Below are positions 1 through 8,162 of a stretch of DNA of 64,000 nucleotides, one piece after another. The stretch covers positions 85,363 to 149,362 of the forward strand of contig NZ_JXQQ01000033.1 in assembly GCF_000834655.1 (NCBI RefSeq). The letters run 5' to 3'. Positions within the stretch are counted from its first letter, which is position 1; every line of letters begins with the position of its first letter. A program made the position numbers and the translations under genes. This DNA comes from Variovorax paradoxus (GTDB lineage: Bacteria; Pseudomonadota; Gammaproteobacteria; Burkholderiales; Burkholderiaceae_C). The notes under the pieces are model-generated. The model saw nothing but the letters and a program-made list of their open reading frames with translations, did no database searches and was not told where the DNA came from.

Positions 1-1
1 A

Positions 2-79
2 AAGCCGGCGGTCCAGGGCTCCGGCGAAGAGGCGTGGGCGCAGAACCGTCGCGCTGAAATCCGCTACACCACCCGGTGA
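2..79 (+). CDS. pal: Pal, peptidoglycan-associated lipoprotein (3' end only)
   Basis: Only the last 25 codons are inside the window, ending at the TGA at 77-79. The visible tail (...GEEAWAQNRRAEIRYTTR) is the conserved C-terminal end of the OmpA-like domain of Pal, which binds peptidoglycan and links the outer membrane to the Tol system. The identification rests on this tail plus the next gene being cpoB, the usual partner after pal. The stop codon overlaps the start of cpoB (TGATG), so the two are translationally coupled. Confidence 0.8.
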   Translation, partial: KPAVQGSGEEAWAQNRRAEIRYTTR

Positions 80-828
80 TGCCACGCGTCCTGTTGCGGG
101 GCGCGGCGCTGGCTGCCGCCCTGCTGTGCGTCTCGATGGGATCGCAGGCCGCGTTGTTCGAGGATGACGAGGCCCGCAAGGCCATTCTCGATCTGCGCCA
201 GCGCGTCGAGGCGATGCGCCAGCAAACCGATCAGCGCCTGACCGACGAGAACGGCCAGTTGCGCCGCAGCCTGCTCGACCTGCAGAACCAGATCGAGCAG
301 ATGCGGGGCGACCTGGCGCGCATGACCGGCCAGAACGAACAGCTCACGCGCACGCTGAGCGAAATGCAGTCGCGCCAGAGCACCCTCGACGACAAGCTCA
401 AGCAGAGCGAGCCGTCCAAGGTGACTGTCGACGGCCGCGAGTTCAACGCCGATCCCAAGGAAAAGGCCGACTTCGAAGCTGCCCTCGGCATCTTCCGTGC
501 CGGCCAGTTCGCGCAGTCGCAAACCGCCTTCGCCGAATTCGTCAAGCGCTACCCGCAAAGCGGCTACAACGCCTCGGCGCTGTTCTGGCTTGGCAATGCG
601 CAGTACGCCACGCGCAATTACAACGAGGCCATCGCGAACTTCCGCTCGATGCTCTCGCTCGCACCCGACCACGCCAAGGCGCCCGAGGCCGTGCTGTCGA
701 TCGCGAACTGCCAGATCGAGCTGAAGGACACGCGTTCGGCACGCCGCACGCTGGAAGACCTGGCCAAGGCCTATCCGCAGTCCGAAGCCGCACAGGCGGG
801 CCGAGAGCGTCTCTCGCGCCTGCGCTGA
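79..828 (+). CDS. cpoB: CpoB (YbgF), cell division coordinator of the Tol-Pal system
   Basis: Periplasmic protein of 249 residues that in known members coordinates peptidoglycan synthesis with outer-membrane constriction during division. A Sec signal peptide occupies about residues 1-24 (MPRVLLRGAALAAALLC..., cleavage near SQA-ALF). It is followed by a long Gln/Arg/Glu-rich trimerising coiled coil (about 30-115) and TPR repeats in the C-terminal half (KADFEAALGIFRAGQF, YPQSGYNASALFWLGNA, YNEAIANFR, YPQSEAAQ). A GTG lies at 76, but the ATG at 79 overlapping the pal stop is the better start. It is the last gene of the tol-pal operon. Confidence 0.92.
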   Translation: MPRVLLRGAALAAALLCVSMGSQAALFEDDEARKAILDLRQRVEAMRQQTDQRLTDENGQLRRSLLDLQNQIEQMRGDLARMTGQNEQLTRTLSEMQSRQSTLDDKLKQSEPSKVTVDGREFNADPKEKADFEAALGIFRAGQFAQSQTAFAEFVKRYPQSGYNASALFWLGNAQYATRNYNEAIANFRSMLSLAPDHAKAPEAVLSIANCQIELKDTRSARRTLEDLAKAYPQSEAAQAGRERLSRLR

Positions 829-847
829 TGGCGGCGGAGTACGCCGC

Positions 848-1690
848 TTGAACGCTACCTTCCCAGCAGCGTCAACCACCCCAGTCGCCGCGGATGTCGT
901 CACCGACACCGCGGCGCCTGACTTTGCGCGCCGCTTCGGCGGCCTGGAGCGCCTCTATGGCGTGGCCGGTGCCGCGCGCATCCGCAACGCGCACGTGCTG
1001 GTCGCCGGCATCGGCGGCGTGGGCTCGTGGGCGGTCGAGGCCCTGGCGCGCAGCGGGGTGGGGCGGCTGACGCTGGTCGACCTGGACCACGTGTCGGAAT
1101 CGAACATCAACCGCCAGATCCACGCGCTCGATGCGACGGTGGGGCAGGCCAAGGTCGAAGCCATGCGCGACCGCATCGCGCAGATCAACCCCGACTGCAA
1201 GGTGCTCGCGCTCGACGAGTTCGTGGAGCCCGGCAACTGGGGTGCATTGCTCGACGCCGCGCAAGCCGCGAACGGCCCGGCCACCGTCGTCATCGACGCC
1301 TGCGACCAGGTGAAGGCCAAGCTGACCATGGCCGCGTGGGCACGCGCGTCGCGCGCTGCATTCATTACCGTAGGCGCGGCCGGCGGCAAGCGGCAGGCGC
1401 ACAAGGTCGACATCGACGATCTTTCGCTCGTCACGCACGACCCGCTGCTCGCCCAGCTTCGCCAGCGCCTGCGCAAGGACCACGGTGCGCCGCGCGAGGG
1501 CCGCAAGATCGGGGTGACCTGCGTCTTCAGCCGCGAAAGCGTTGCGCCACCCGATGCATCCTGCGCAATCGAAGGCGACGGATCGCTCAACTGCCATGGC
1601 TACGGTTCGGTGGTCAGCGTCACGGCCACTTTCGGACAATGTGCAGCAGGTTGGGTTCTCGACAAAATCGCGAGCAACGCCACGCTATAA
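848..1690 (+). CDS. tcdA: tRNA threonylcarbamoyladenosine dehydratase TcdA
   Basis: E1/ThiF-fold ATP-dependent enzyme of 280 residues that cyclises t6A37 to ct6A in ANN-decoding tRNAs. The nucleotide-binding loop GIGGVGSW lies around residue 57, followed by the family signature LVDLDHVSESNINRQ and a late Cys (GVTCVFSRE). Homology begins at about residue 26 (FARRFGGLERLYG), so an upstream start is needed. The TTG at 848, preceded by GGCGGAG, is the only fitting choice. It sits 19 bases after cpoB and just upstream of tRNA-Lys(UUU), itself a typical t6A tRNA, though that adjacency may be chance. Confidence 0.92.
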   Translation: MNATFPAASTTPVAADVVTDTAAPDFARRFGGLERLYGVAGAARIRNAHVLVAGIGGVGSWAVEALARSGVGRLTLVDLDHVSESNINRQIHALDATVGQAKVEAMRDRIAQINPDCKVLALDEFVEPGNWGALLDAAQAANGPATVVIDACDQVKAKLTMAAWARASRAAFITVGAAGGKRQAHKVDIDDLSLVTHDPLLAQLRQRLRKDHGAPREGRKIGVTCVFSRESVAPPDASCAIEGDGSLNCHGYGSVVSVTATFGQCAAGWVLDKIASNATL

Positions 1691-1691
1691 T
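1686..1691 (+). promoter_or_regulatory. -10 hexamer TATAAT of the tRNA-Lys promoter
   Basis: A perfect TATAAT overlaps the last codons of tcdA, 48 bases before the tRNA-Lys gene. The -35 candidates (TCGACA at 1659-1664 or GACAAA at 1661-1666) are spaced longer than ideal. The -10 is therefore convincing but the -35 is not. Confidence 0.5.
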
Positions 1692-1739
1692 CTTTGGCTT
1701 TGCCGGATTCAACGTCGGCAAGAAGCGAAAAATGGTTCC

Positions 1740-1815
1740 GGGACGTTAGCTCAGTTGGTAGAGCAGCGGACTTTTAATCCGTTGGTCACTGGTTCGAATC
1801 CAGTACGTCCTACCA
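1740..1815 (+). tRNA. tRNA-Lys(TTT)
   Basis: A 76-base cloverleaf with CCA encoded. Acceptor strand GGGACGT pairs with ACGTCCT (one terminal G-T), the D-loop is TAGCTCAGTTGGTAGAGC, the anticodon loop CTTTTAA carries TTT, and the T-arm contains GGTTCGAATCC. It reads AAA/AAG lysine codons. A rho-independent terminator follows 26 bases later. Confidence 0.97.
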
Positions 1816-1841
1816 GCAGCCCAGCTGCATGGTCATTGAAG

Positions 1842-1875
1842 AGCCTGCTATCTGATCGGTAGCAGGCTTTTTTTT
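1842..1875 (+). terminator. Rho-independent terminator after tRNA-Lys
   Basis: A perfect 9-bp stem AGCCTGCTA / TAGCAGGCT with a 9-base loop runs directly into a run of eight T. It ends the tcdA/tRNA-Lys transcription unit. Confidence 0.9.
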
Positions 1876-2355
1876 GTGCTTTGCGCGGCGCGGGCGCAGG
1901 CCCGTTCCGCTTCGAGGTCGGGACTTCGACAGACGCAGTCGATGTGGATGGCCGAGTGCGATGACTTCGTGTGCGCTGAGATGCCTGGCGCTTACTTGCG
2001 CCGGTTCAGCAAGTAGCGGATCAAACCCAGCACGCACAGGCCCGCCAGCCATCCCCAGACAGTCGGATTGATCGACTCAAGATTCAATTGGTGCTCCGTC
2101 GTGCGCGTCAAAAGTGTTGAATTTCCCGGGGAAAGCCGACCCGGTTCATACGCCTTGCGAACTTCGAATCAAGGACGCCTGAACGAGTGGGGAGCGGCTC
2201 CGAGCAAGCCGCACCCAAGGCATGAGCTTGGCACAGTGCGCTTTGGAATACCGTCAAAGGCCTACAGCATGTAATCCTTCGAGCACGAGCTTTCTCGGAC
2301 CATTCAGCCCGACCGGCGATGTACGGGAGTCACGCGGGTGCGGGCAGCAATCGAA
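1876..2355. other. 480-base stretch without a confident gene
   Basis: Between the tRNA-Lys terminator and the DUF4148 gene no ORF has convincing codon use plus a start signal. The only candidate is a 39-codon minus-strand reading frame at 1992-2111, listed separately. I see no tRNA, terminator hairpin or direct repeat in 2112-2355. Confidence 0.5.
1992..2111 (-). CDS. Possible tiny membrane protein (39 aa), unrecognised
   Basis: A minus-strand frame encodes a peptide ending ...NPTVWGWLAGLCVLGLIRY and then LLNRRK, that is, one hydrophobic segment of about 15 residues followed by a basic tail, like a single-pass membrane peptide. No ATG is available. The TTG at 2111 has only a weak, distant purine run (GGGAAA) upstream, and an internal TTG is also possible. 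The frame stays open further upstream, so this could equally be the fossil 3' end of a longer gene. Confidence 0.25.
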   Translation of the reverse strand: MTRTTEHQLNLESINPTVWGWLAGLCVLGLIRYLLNRRK

Positions 2356-2742
2356 TCAGCCGCCGGAGGCGCGGTTCCGGTTCGCGTCGGGAGTCTTGCG
2401 TGCCTGCGGTTCCAGAGACTTGTGGGTAGCGGGCCCGCTGGTCAAGCCAAGCACGCCAGCGCCGGCATTGTCTCCATACGGATTGCCTGCGCGGGCGATA
2501 GACAGCGCTGCGTTGCGAACTTCTGCCCGTGCCAATCTTTCGTTCGGCACATCGATCTTGCTGACAAAGGAAGCTTCGCCCGCGATCGGGTTGCGCGCGG
2601 CTTCACGCGCCTCGGCTGCCAGGTCGGCGCGGGGACGTTCGGACCGGATGGTGGCCACGCCATCGTAGTTTTCGGCCTGTGCGCTCGTCGCGATTCCGAC
2701 TGCGGTGAAGGCGAGGGCGCTGAAGAATTGCTTGGTGTTCAT
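2356..2742 (-). CDS. DUF4148 domain-containing secreted protein
   Basis: A protein of 128 residues starting MNTKQFFSALAFTAVG with a signal peptide cleaved near AQA-ENY, then the short Arg/Ala-rich repeat region (TRAEVRNAAL-type units, here LARAEVRNAALSIARAGNP) typical of DUF4148 proteins, which are abundant in Burkholderiales. The function is not known. The start is the ATG at 2742, not the ORF opening further upstream, because the signal peptide begins there. It is transcribed in the same direction as the GMC oxidoreductase gene upstream but separated by 144 bases, so it is probably expressed separately. Confidence 0.75.
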   Translation of the reverse strand: MNTKQFFSALAFTAVGIATSAQAENYDGVATIRSERPRADLAAEAREAARNPIAGEASFVSKIDVPNERLARAEVRNAALSIARAGNPYGDNAGAGVLGLTSGPATHKSLEPQARKTPDANRNRASGG

Positions 2743-2886
2743 GTGAGTGTTTCCTAGGTTGAAATTGAAGTGAAGGGGGAACGGCAGGAGGCTGCTGGAC
2801 GCTGCCATGCCGTGTGAGCCGGGTGGGACCGTGTTCCGAATGCCCAGACTCTTCGCAGGCTGCGATTCGTGGGTGGGATGAGGACG

Positions 2887-4572
2887 CTAGATGCCGTGGC
2901 TGGCACGGATCTCCTCGACCGCGCGCTCACCGATCACGACGCACGGCGCCATCGTGTTGCCGCTGGTCACGTGCGGCATGATCGATGCGTCGGCAATGCG
3001 CAGACCTTGAAGTCCGTACACCCGGAGCTGACCGTCGACCACGGACATCGGGTCTCGCCCCATCTTGGCGGTGCAGGACTGGTGCCAGTAGGTGACTGCA
3101 GCGTTGCGTGCGTAATTTTCGAGAGAGATCCTGTCCATCTTCCCGGGCAGTCTTTCGCCCTTGACCAGGCCCTTGAAGGGAGCTTGTGCACCGAGTTCCT
3201 GGACGAAGCGGATGTTCTCCAACGCGCCGCGCAGATCCGCAGGGTGAGAGAGTGTGTTGGCCTGGATGATCGGTGCGTCGGTGACCTTCGCGCCCGAAAG
3301 CGTGATCTGACCGCGGCTCTGCGGATGCGCAAGGCCCGCGAACATCGTCCAGCCATGCGCAGGCACGCCGAGCGTCGCGTTTTCTGCGCTGGGCACCGGA
3401 AACTCGACCTGGCAGTGAAACATATCGGGAAGGCGCAAGGCGCTCTGGCTGCTCCAATAAAGCGTTGCCTCGGAACCTCCGTAGCCCACGGGCTGCGGCG
3501 ATTCGTACTCGAAGATCACGGCAAACGACACGTGGTCCTGATGGTTGGCTCCAACGCCCGGCAGATGCTGGATTACCTTGATGCCATGGCGACCCAGTTC
3601 TTCTTCGGGGCCCACGCCTGACTGCATGAGAACCTTCGGTGTGTTCACGGCACCCAGCGAAAGAACGACCTCGCTGCGCGCACCGAAGCGAACCGACTGG
3701 CCATTCCTGACGGCTTCCACACCGATGACGCGCTTGCCTTGAAAGACCAGCCGGCTGACGAGCGTGTTCGTCAGAACGGTGAGATTGGGTTGGCCACGGC
3801 GCGGGTGCACGTAGGCACGGTAGATGGAGTTGCGTCGACCTTCCTTGACGATCAGGTCATTCAGAGCGGCTCCGCCGCGACCTTCCATCATTTCGCCGTT
3901 CGGGTTGTCGAAGGTCGGCACGCCAAGCAAGCCGGCGGCCGAGATCATTGCATTCGCAATCGGTTGAGCATCGCGAGCTGGGGCGATATGGACCGGGCCA
4001 CCCACACCGCGACGCGTTGCATCGGGCGTGCCGACATAGTCTTCCACGCGTCGATAAATGCCGAGCACCGATTCGTAGTTCCAGGCCGGGTTGCCGCTCT
4101 CTTCTGCGAAGTCTTCCCAATCGTTCTTGTGCCCTCGCGCCCACAGCATGACGTTGACACTCGAACCGCCGCCCAATGCCCGGCCCATGTTCAGCGGGAT
4201 CTGCCTGTTGTTGACGTGAGGATTCGGGGCGCCGGCAAAGTTCCAGTCGCGCTCGCTGCCCAGGTTCAAGGGCCAGTTTCCTGGCTCCAGGATGTGCGGA
4301 TGCTCGTCATCGGTGCCCGCCTCGATGAGCAAGACCCGCACTTCCGGGTTTTCGGCCAACCGGCCTGCAACCACGGAGCCGGCTGTGCCGGCGCCACAGA
4401 CGATGAAGTCGAAGTCGGTGGCGCAAGCGTCACCGGAGGAGGCTGCTGAAGAGGTGTCTGGTATTTCCTGGTTCACGTTGGTTGTTTTAAAAGAAGAGGT
4501 GGATCGAATGGCCGCCGCATCGTTACTCGCAGAAGCCGACGCAAGTATCTTCGTATTTGCCGAATCTATCAA
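2887..4572 (-). CDS. GMC-family FAD-dependent oxidoreductase (choline/alcohol dehydrogenase type)
   Basis: A flavoenzyme of up to 561 residues that oxidises an alcohol substrate. The FAD-binding motif DFIVCGAGTAGSVVAGRLAE is at about residue 53, and the GMC signature around NMGRALGGGSSVNVMLWARG follows. The C-terminal catalytic region has the active-site His (TYWHQSCTAKMG) and the closing DASIMPHVTSGNTMAPC motif. The first 50 residues are low-complexity and not homologous to the family. A GTG at the codon before NQEIPDT would give a more normal length of roughly 530. The substrate cannot be told from sequence. It is divergent from the HTH-GAF gene at 4689, which may regulate it. Confidence 0.88.
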   Translation of the reverse strand: MIDSANTKILASASASNDAAAIRSTSSFKTTNVNQEIPDTSSAASSGDACATDFDFIVCGAGTAGSVVAGRLAENPEVRVLLIEAGTDDEHPHILEPGNWPLNLGSERDWNFAGAPNPHVNNRQIPLNMGRALGGGSSVNVMLWARGHKNDWEDFAEESGNPAWNYESVLGIYRRVEDYVGTPDATRRGVGGPVHIAPARDAQPIANAMISAAGLLGVPTFDNPNGEMMEGRGGAALNDLIVKEGRRNSIYRAYVHPRRGQPNLTVLTNTLVSRLVFQGKRVIGVEAVRNGQSVRFGARSEVVLSLGAVNTPKVLMQSGVGPEEELGRHGIKVIQHLPGVGANHQDHVSFAVIFEYESPQPVGYGGSEATLYWSSQSALRLPDMFHCQVEFPVPSAENATLGVPAHGWTMFAGLAHPQSRGQITLSGAKVTDAPIIQANTLSHPADLRGALENIRFVQELGAQAPFKGLVKGERLPGKMDRISLENYARNAAVTYWHQSCTAKMGRDPMSVVDGQLRVYGLQGLRIADASIMPHVTSGNTMAPCVVIGERAVEEIRASHGI

Positions 4573-4688
4573 ATTTGTATGAATTCACGGACGCTTTTGG
4601 TCGGGCATTCGCAGCGGCTTTCGCCTGGCTTTAAGCTAGCCCCCTCGGCGTACGCCGCTTTGCGGGGCCGCCCCGAGATCTCAGCCCG

Positions 4689-5744
4689 ATGAAAGACAGT
4701 GTCCTGACCACCACACAAGCCGCTGGGTTGCTTGGCATTTCGGTTCGTACCGCTCAGCTCCTGATCGAAGGGGGCGGGCTGCCGTCATGGAAGACGCCCG
4801 GTGGGCATCGGCGCGTTCATCGTTCGGATGTCGACGCACTGATGGAGCAAGCCCAGGCCGATGTGCGGCATGCCTCGGCAGCAGTCCTCGTGGTGACCAC
4901 GCAGGAGCGACTCCCGATGTTTCGGCAACTGTTCGCGGAGATCGGACATATCGCCCCGCAATTTCTTACGGACGTATGGTCTGCGGCCGTTGCCGCAGGC
5001 GGTCGCGCGCCCGCAGTGGTTGCGGTCGATCTGGACGGATGGAAAGCCCCCGGATTGGCGCTGCTGCAAAACCTGGCGACAGACAGCCGTCTGAAGAACA
5101 CCGAGTTCGTGGGCGTCGCCCAAGCACACATCGAGTCGGGAGACTTGCCCCCCCGAGTGCAGCAAGCGTCGCCCGATACGGTGGCGCAGACGATAAGGCA
5201 GTTGACCAGCGATCCACCGCGCCTCGTCGACCAAGTCGTGCAAGGCGATTTCCCATTGGCGCCCAACGAAGGAAGTCGGCTTCAGGCGGTGCGGCGTTCC
5301 GGGCTGGTCAATTCGCCAGCGGAGGATCGGTTCGACCGGATTACCTGGCTTGCAGCCGGCGCATTGAAGGCGCCCATCGCACTGATGACGTTGCTGACTC
5401 CGGAGCTGCAGTGGTTCAAGTCTCGCCAAGGCCTGGCGATGGCCGAAACGCCCCGCAGTTGGGCGTTCTGCAATCACACCGTTTTGCAGAACGGGATCTT
5501 TGAAGTCCGAGACTTGAAAGAGCATCCCAGCTTCGCGCTGAACCCCGCGGTCGCAAATGCTCCCCACTTCCGCTTCTATGCGGGCGCGCCGGTCTACGAC
5601 CCTGACGGCTTCGCACTCGGGTCGATCTGCGTCATCGACTTTCGCCCGCGAAAGTTGGACGCCAGCCAAAAGCGCACCCTGCTGGAACTCGCTGCAATTG
5701 CTTCCGACGAAGTGAAGCTTCGCGAGTTGATGGCCAAGCCCTAG
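4689..5744 (+). CDS. Excisionase/MerR-type HTH protein with C-terminal GAF domain
   Basis: A protein of 351 residues. Residues about 6-55 form a winged HTH of the excisionase/MerR kind (TTTQAAGLLGISVRTAQLL ... PGGHRRVHRSDVDALM). A middle region (about 60-170) has receiver/B12-fold-like alternation of strands and helices but no phospho-acceptor Asp pattern I can trust. Residues about 205-345 are a GAF domain (WLAAGALKAPIALMTLL, FYAGAPVYDPDGFALGSICVID). The architecture suggests a DNA-binding sensor for a small ligand or redox cue. It is divergent from the GMC oxidoreductase with a 116-base shared promoter region, so control of that gene is a reasonable inference only. Confidence 0.7.
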   Translation: MKDSVLTTTQAAGLLGISVRTAQLLIEGGGLPSWKTPGGHRRVHRSDVDALMEQAQADVRHASAAVLVVTTQERLPMFRQLFAEIGHIAPQFLTDVWSAAVAAGGRAPAVVAVDLDGWKAPGLALLQNLATDSRLKNTEFVGVAQAHIESGDLPPRVQQASPDTVAQTIRQLTSDPPRLVDQVVQGDFPLAPNEGSRLQAVRRSGLVNSPAEDRFDRITWLAAGALKAPIALMTLLTPELQWFKSRQGLAMAETPRSWAFCNHTVLQNGIFEVRDLKEHPSFALNPAVANAPHFRFYAGAPVYDPDGFALGSICVIDFRPRKLDASQKRTLLELAAIASDEVKLRELMAKP

Positions 5745-5900
5745 AGAGGCGATCGGGCCTGCAGCCGGCAGGACCATGCGAGCGGCATGCGGACGACGAT
5801 GCAAAGCATCCAGCCCACTGGCCTGAAGCGCGCCACGCGTCGTCACGGACATGCAGCGCGCCCCAGTCGACGTTGAAGGTCAGTGCCGCGTCTGACGGGA

Positions 5901-6680
5901 TCACTGGGCTTTGCGCCCGGCTTCCCTGGCCGCACGATCGATCACATCGGCGACAGCCTTCGGCTGTGTCATGAAGACTGCGTGGCTTGCCTTGACCTCT
6001 TGAACGGTGGCACCGATGCGCTTGGCCATCTTGTGCAGCATCCGCACATCGAACGCCCGGTCTTCGGTCGCAATCACGGCCCAGCTTGGCTTGGTTCGCC
6101 ATGCTGCGTGATTGAGCTTGGTCGCGAACACCGACATGTCGATCGGCACCTGCGAGTCGCGCAGGAACGCCGCGTCCGCATCGCTGGCATCTCCGGCGAA
6201 GCCGATCTTGAACTTCTCGCGATTGACGAATCCGAATCCGTCGGACTGCGTGTCGATCACGAAATCAGGGGCCGTGAATCCGGCGTACTGCTCGCTGGTG
6301 GTCTCGCCGGCGTCGGGCGACAGGGCAGAGACATAGACAAGACCGACAACCTTCGGATTGGTGCCCGCCTCGGTAATGACCGTGCCACCCCAGGAGTGAC
6401 CGACGAGGATGGTGGGACCGTCCTGGCGGGCGAGTGCCCTCTGGGTCGCCGCAACATCGTCCGCCAGGGACGTCAAGGGGTTCTGGACGATGGTGACCTT
6501 GTAGCCTCGTCCAATGAGCTCGTCATAGACACCGCGCCAGCCCGATCCATCGGCAAAGGCGCCATGGACCAGCACGACGTTTTTGGCCTGAGCCGGCTGT
6601 GCATGGGCTCCGCCACCGGGGCCCACGATGCTGGCGGTTGCTACAGCGGCGACGAAAAACTTGCGAATAAGTGAGTTCAC
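5901..6680 (-). CDS. Secreted alpha/beta-hydrolase (EstC-like)
   Basis: A protein of 259 residues beginning VNSLIRKFFVAAVATASIVG, a signal peptide cleaved near AQA. The alpha/beta-hydrolase landmarks follow: VVLVHGAFADGS (oxyanion loop), nucleophile elbow GHSWGG, acid Asp near VIATEDRAFD and catalytic His in KASHAVFMTQP. The GTG at 6680 is chosen because AAAGGC lies 7 bases upstream and the signal peptide starts there. The longer frame upstream reads through operator-like DNA. It is a single gene with its own upstream inverted repeats, probably acting on an ester in the periplasm; the substrate is unknown. Confidence 0.85.
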   Translation of the reverse strand: MNSLIRKFFVAAVATASIVGPGGGAHAQPAQAKNVVLVHGAFADGSGWRGVYDELIGRGYKVTIVQNPLTSLADDVAATQRALARQDGPTILVGHSWGGTVITEAGTNPKVVGLVYVSALSPDAGETTSEQYAGFTAPDFVIDTQSDGFGFVNREKFKIGFAGDASDADAAFLRDSQVPIDMSVFATKLNHAAWRTKPSWAVIATEDRAFDVRMLHKMAKRIGATVQEVKASHAVFMTQPKAVADVIDRAAREAGRKAQ

Positions 6681-6726
6681 TGTGTTGCCTTTGAAGTTGA
6701 TGGAAAGAGTCGAAATCGTAGAAAAA

Positions 6727-6779
6727 TTCGCAATGAAAGGGGTTGCGAAAATGGCCTGAGATTCGCAATATCGATTGCG
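6727..6779. promoter_or_regulatory. Two operator-like inverted repeats upstream of the hydrolase gene
   Basis: Dyad 1 is TTCGCAA (6727-6733) / TTGCGAA (6743-6749), perfect over 7 bp. Dyad 2 is TTCGCAAT (6762-6769) / ATTGCG (6774-6779). The shared half-site TTCGCAA recurs at a 35-base spacing in an AT-rich stretch 47-99 bases upstream of the GTG at 6680. This looks like a tandem repressor site; the regulator is not identifiable here. Confidence 0.5.
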
Positions 6780-6954
6780 TAAAACGCGCATCGGCAAAAC
6801 CTCAGGCTGAATTCTTCTGGATGTACGCAATAAAAGATCGAGACGAACGCGTGCCTCGAGGTCGCAGCGGGCCTATGCCCCTCAAGCACTTAGGCGTATG
6901 GGGCTAGTCCGCGCCTGCCTTGTGAAGCAGCCTGTGGGTAATGGGCTTGGCCCG

Positions 6955-7737
6955 TCAAACCGTCGGGACCGTGCCCCCATCGATCACGTGCTCCGAGCCT
7001 GAAATCGAGCCTGCCCGTGGCGATGCCAGAAAGACAATCAGGTCGGCGACCTCCTGCGGCTTGGCTGGCCGTCCGAGAGGAATCCCGCCAAGCGATTGCA
7101 TGATGATCTGCTTGCCGCCCTCGTAGTCGGTGCCCGCCTGGTCGGCGAGGCGCTCGGCCAGCGCCACCGACGCCTCGGTCTCGATCCATCCGGGGGAGAC
7201 GCGCAGCACCCGCACTCCCTTGGGTGTCACCTCTTTCGACAACGCCTTGCTGTAGGTAGACAAGGCAGCCTTGGCGGCCGCATAGGCAGTCGTCGACTCC
7301 GGCAGTGGCAACACGCGCTGGATCGAGCTGACATGGACGATGACGCCCGAACCCTGCGCGAGCATGGCCGGCAGCAATGCTCGATCGAGCCGGACGGCCG
7401 GCATGAGGTTGTGATTGAGTTCGGCGAACCACTGTGCATCGTCAAGCGCTGCAAAACCGCCGCCCGGCGCACTGGAGCCGCCGACCACGTTGACCAGGAT
7501 GTCCACGCCACCCCAGTGTTGGAGCACCGACTGCGCCACCTTGTCCGCGCCCTCGGCCGTCGAAAGATCGGCGGCAACATGAATCACGTCTCCGGTCGAC
7601 CGCGCGGGCGCGGCGCGTGCCGTGGTCATCACGCGCACACCGGCGTCCTGCAGAGCTTGAACGACTGCGGCGCCAACACCCTTGGTCCCGCCCGTGACGA
7701 GCGCGCGCAAGCCGGCGATTTGAAGGTCGAAGCTCAT
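6955..7737 (-). CDS. SDR-family NAD(P)-dependent oxidoreductase
   Basis: A short-chain dehydrogenase of 260 residues. The cofactor loop [11 protein letters not shown] is at about residue 12, the NVVGG motif around 90, catalytic Ser in HVSSIQR, and the Tyr-Lys pair in AYAAAKAAL. The C-terminus ends [15 protein letters not shown] as in classical SDRs. The start ATG at 7737 overlaps the stop of the NTF2-like gene (ATGA), so the two form an operon. The LysR gene at 8163 is divergent and probably controls it. The substrate cannot be inferred. Confidence 0.9.
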   Translation of the reverse strand: MSFDLQIAGLRALVTGGTKGVGAAVVQALQDAGVRVMTTARAAPARSTGDVIHVAADLSTAEGADKVAQSVLQHWGGVDILVNVVGGSSAPGGGFAALDDAQWFAELNHNLMPAVRLDRALLPAMLAQGSGVIVHVSSIQRVLPLPESTTAYAAAKAALSTYSKALSKEVTPKGVRVLRVSPGWIETEASVALAERLADQAGTDYEGGKQIIMQSLGGIPLGRPAKPQEVADLIVFLASPRAGSISGSEHVIDGGTVPTV

Positions 7738-8063
7738 GCTGTGATCTCCAGCGATGCGATCAGTCCCCGTTGGAGGCGAAAGCGATATTGAAGAACCACG
7801 GGGCTGCCGGGAAAGTCGCCTGTCACCCGCGCTCGAACAAGCTGAGCGCCTTGCTCCTGCTCCAGGACAAGCGGTTCGGTCGTGAAGGTGTATTTGGCCG
7901 ATGCGGCCGCCTTCCACGCCTTGATTTCTTCCGGGCCGGTGTAGGCATGGCCTTCATCCTTGACGACGGCTTGCGCGGTGAAGCAGCGCGCAAGCGCTTC
8001 GGGAGTTTGTTGCTCAGCCGCGTAGTAGGCGGCAATCGGTTCGGGAAGGTTCAGCTGGTGCAT
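7734..8063 (-). CDS. NTF2-like (SnoaL-type) small protein
   Basis: A protein of 109 residues with the nuclear transport factor 2-like cone fold pattern: an N-terminal helix pair ([35 protein letters not shown]), then beta strands ending [19 protein letters not shown]. Such proteins are either small enzymes or ligand binders. It is the first gene of a two-gene operon with the SDR and overlaps it by 4 bases. No catalytic role can be assigned from sequence. Confidence 0.75.
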   Translation of the reverse strand: MHQLNLPEPIAAYYAAEQQTPEALARCFTAQAVVKDEGHAYTGPEEIKAWKAAASAKYTFTTEPLVLEQEQGAQLVRARVTGDFPGSPVVLQYRFRLQRGLIASLEITA

Positions 8064-8132
8064 GGAGACGACTCCTTGGTGATGAAGTCCTCAGAATGCG
8101 CCTGCGGGATCAATTAGAGAATCTCCTAGAAT

Positions 8133-8149
8133 CTTCATGAGTTATGAAG
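8133..8149. promoter_or_regulatory. Dyad typical of a LysR binding site
   Basis: CTTCAT-GAGTT-ATGAAG is a perfect 6-bp inverted repeat that contains the T-N11-A pattern of LysR-family operators. It lies between the divergent SDR operon and the LysR gene, 13 bases before the LysR start, so autoregulation and control of the SDR operon are both plausible. Confidence 0.5.
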
Positions 8150-8162
8150 TAGGAAATACATA

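Noticed and set aside
1740..2355. tRNA-Lys as an integration site for a mobile element
   Set aside because: No integrase and no direct repeat of the tRNA 3' end were seen downstream; the tRNA has its own terminator right after it.
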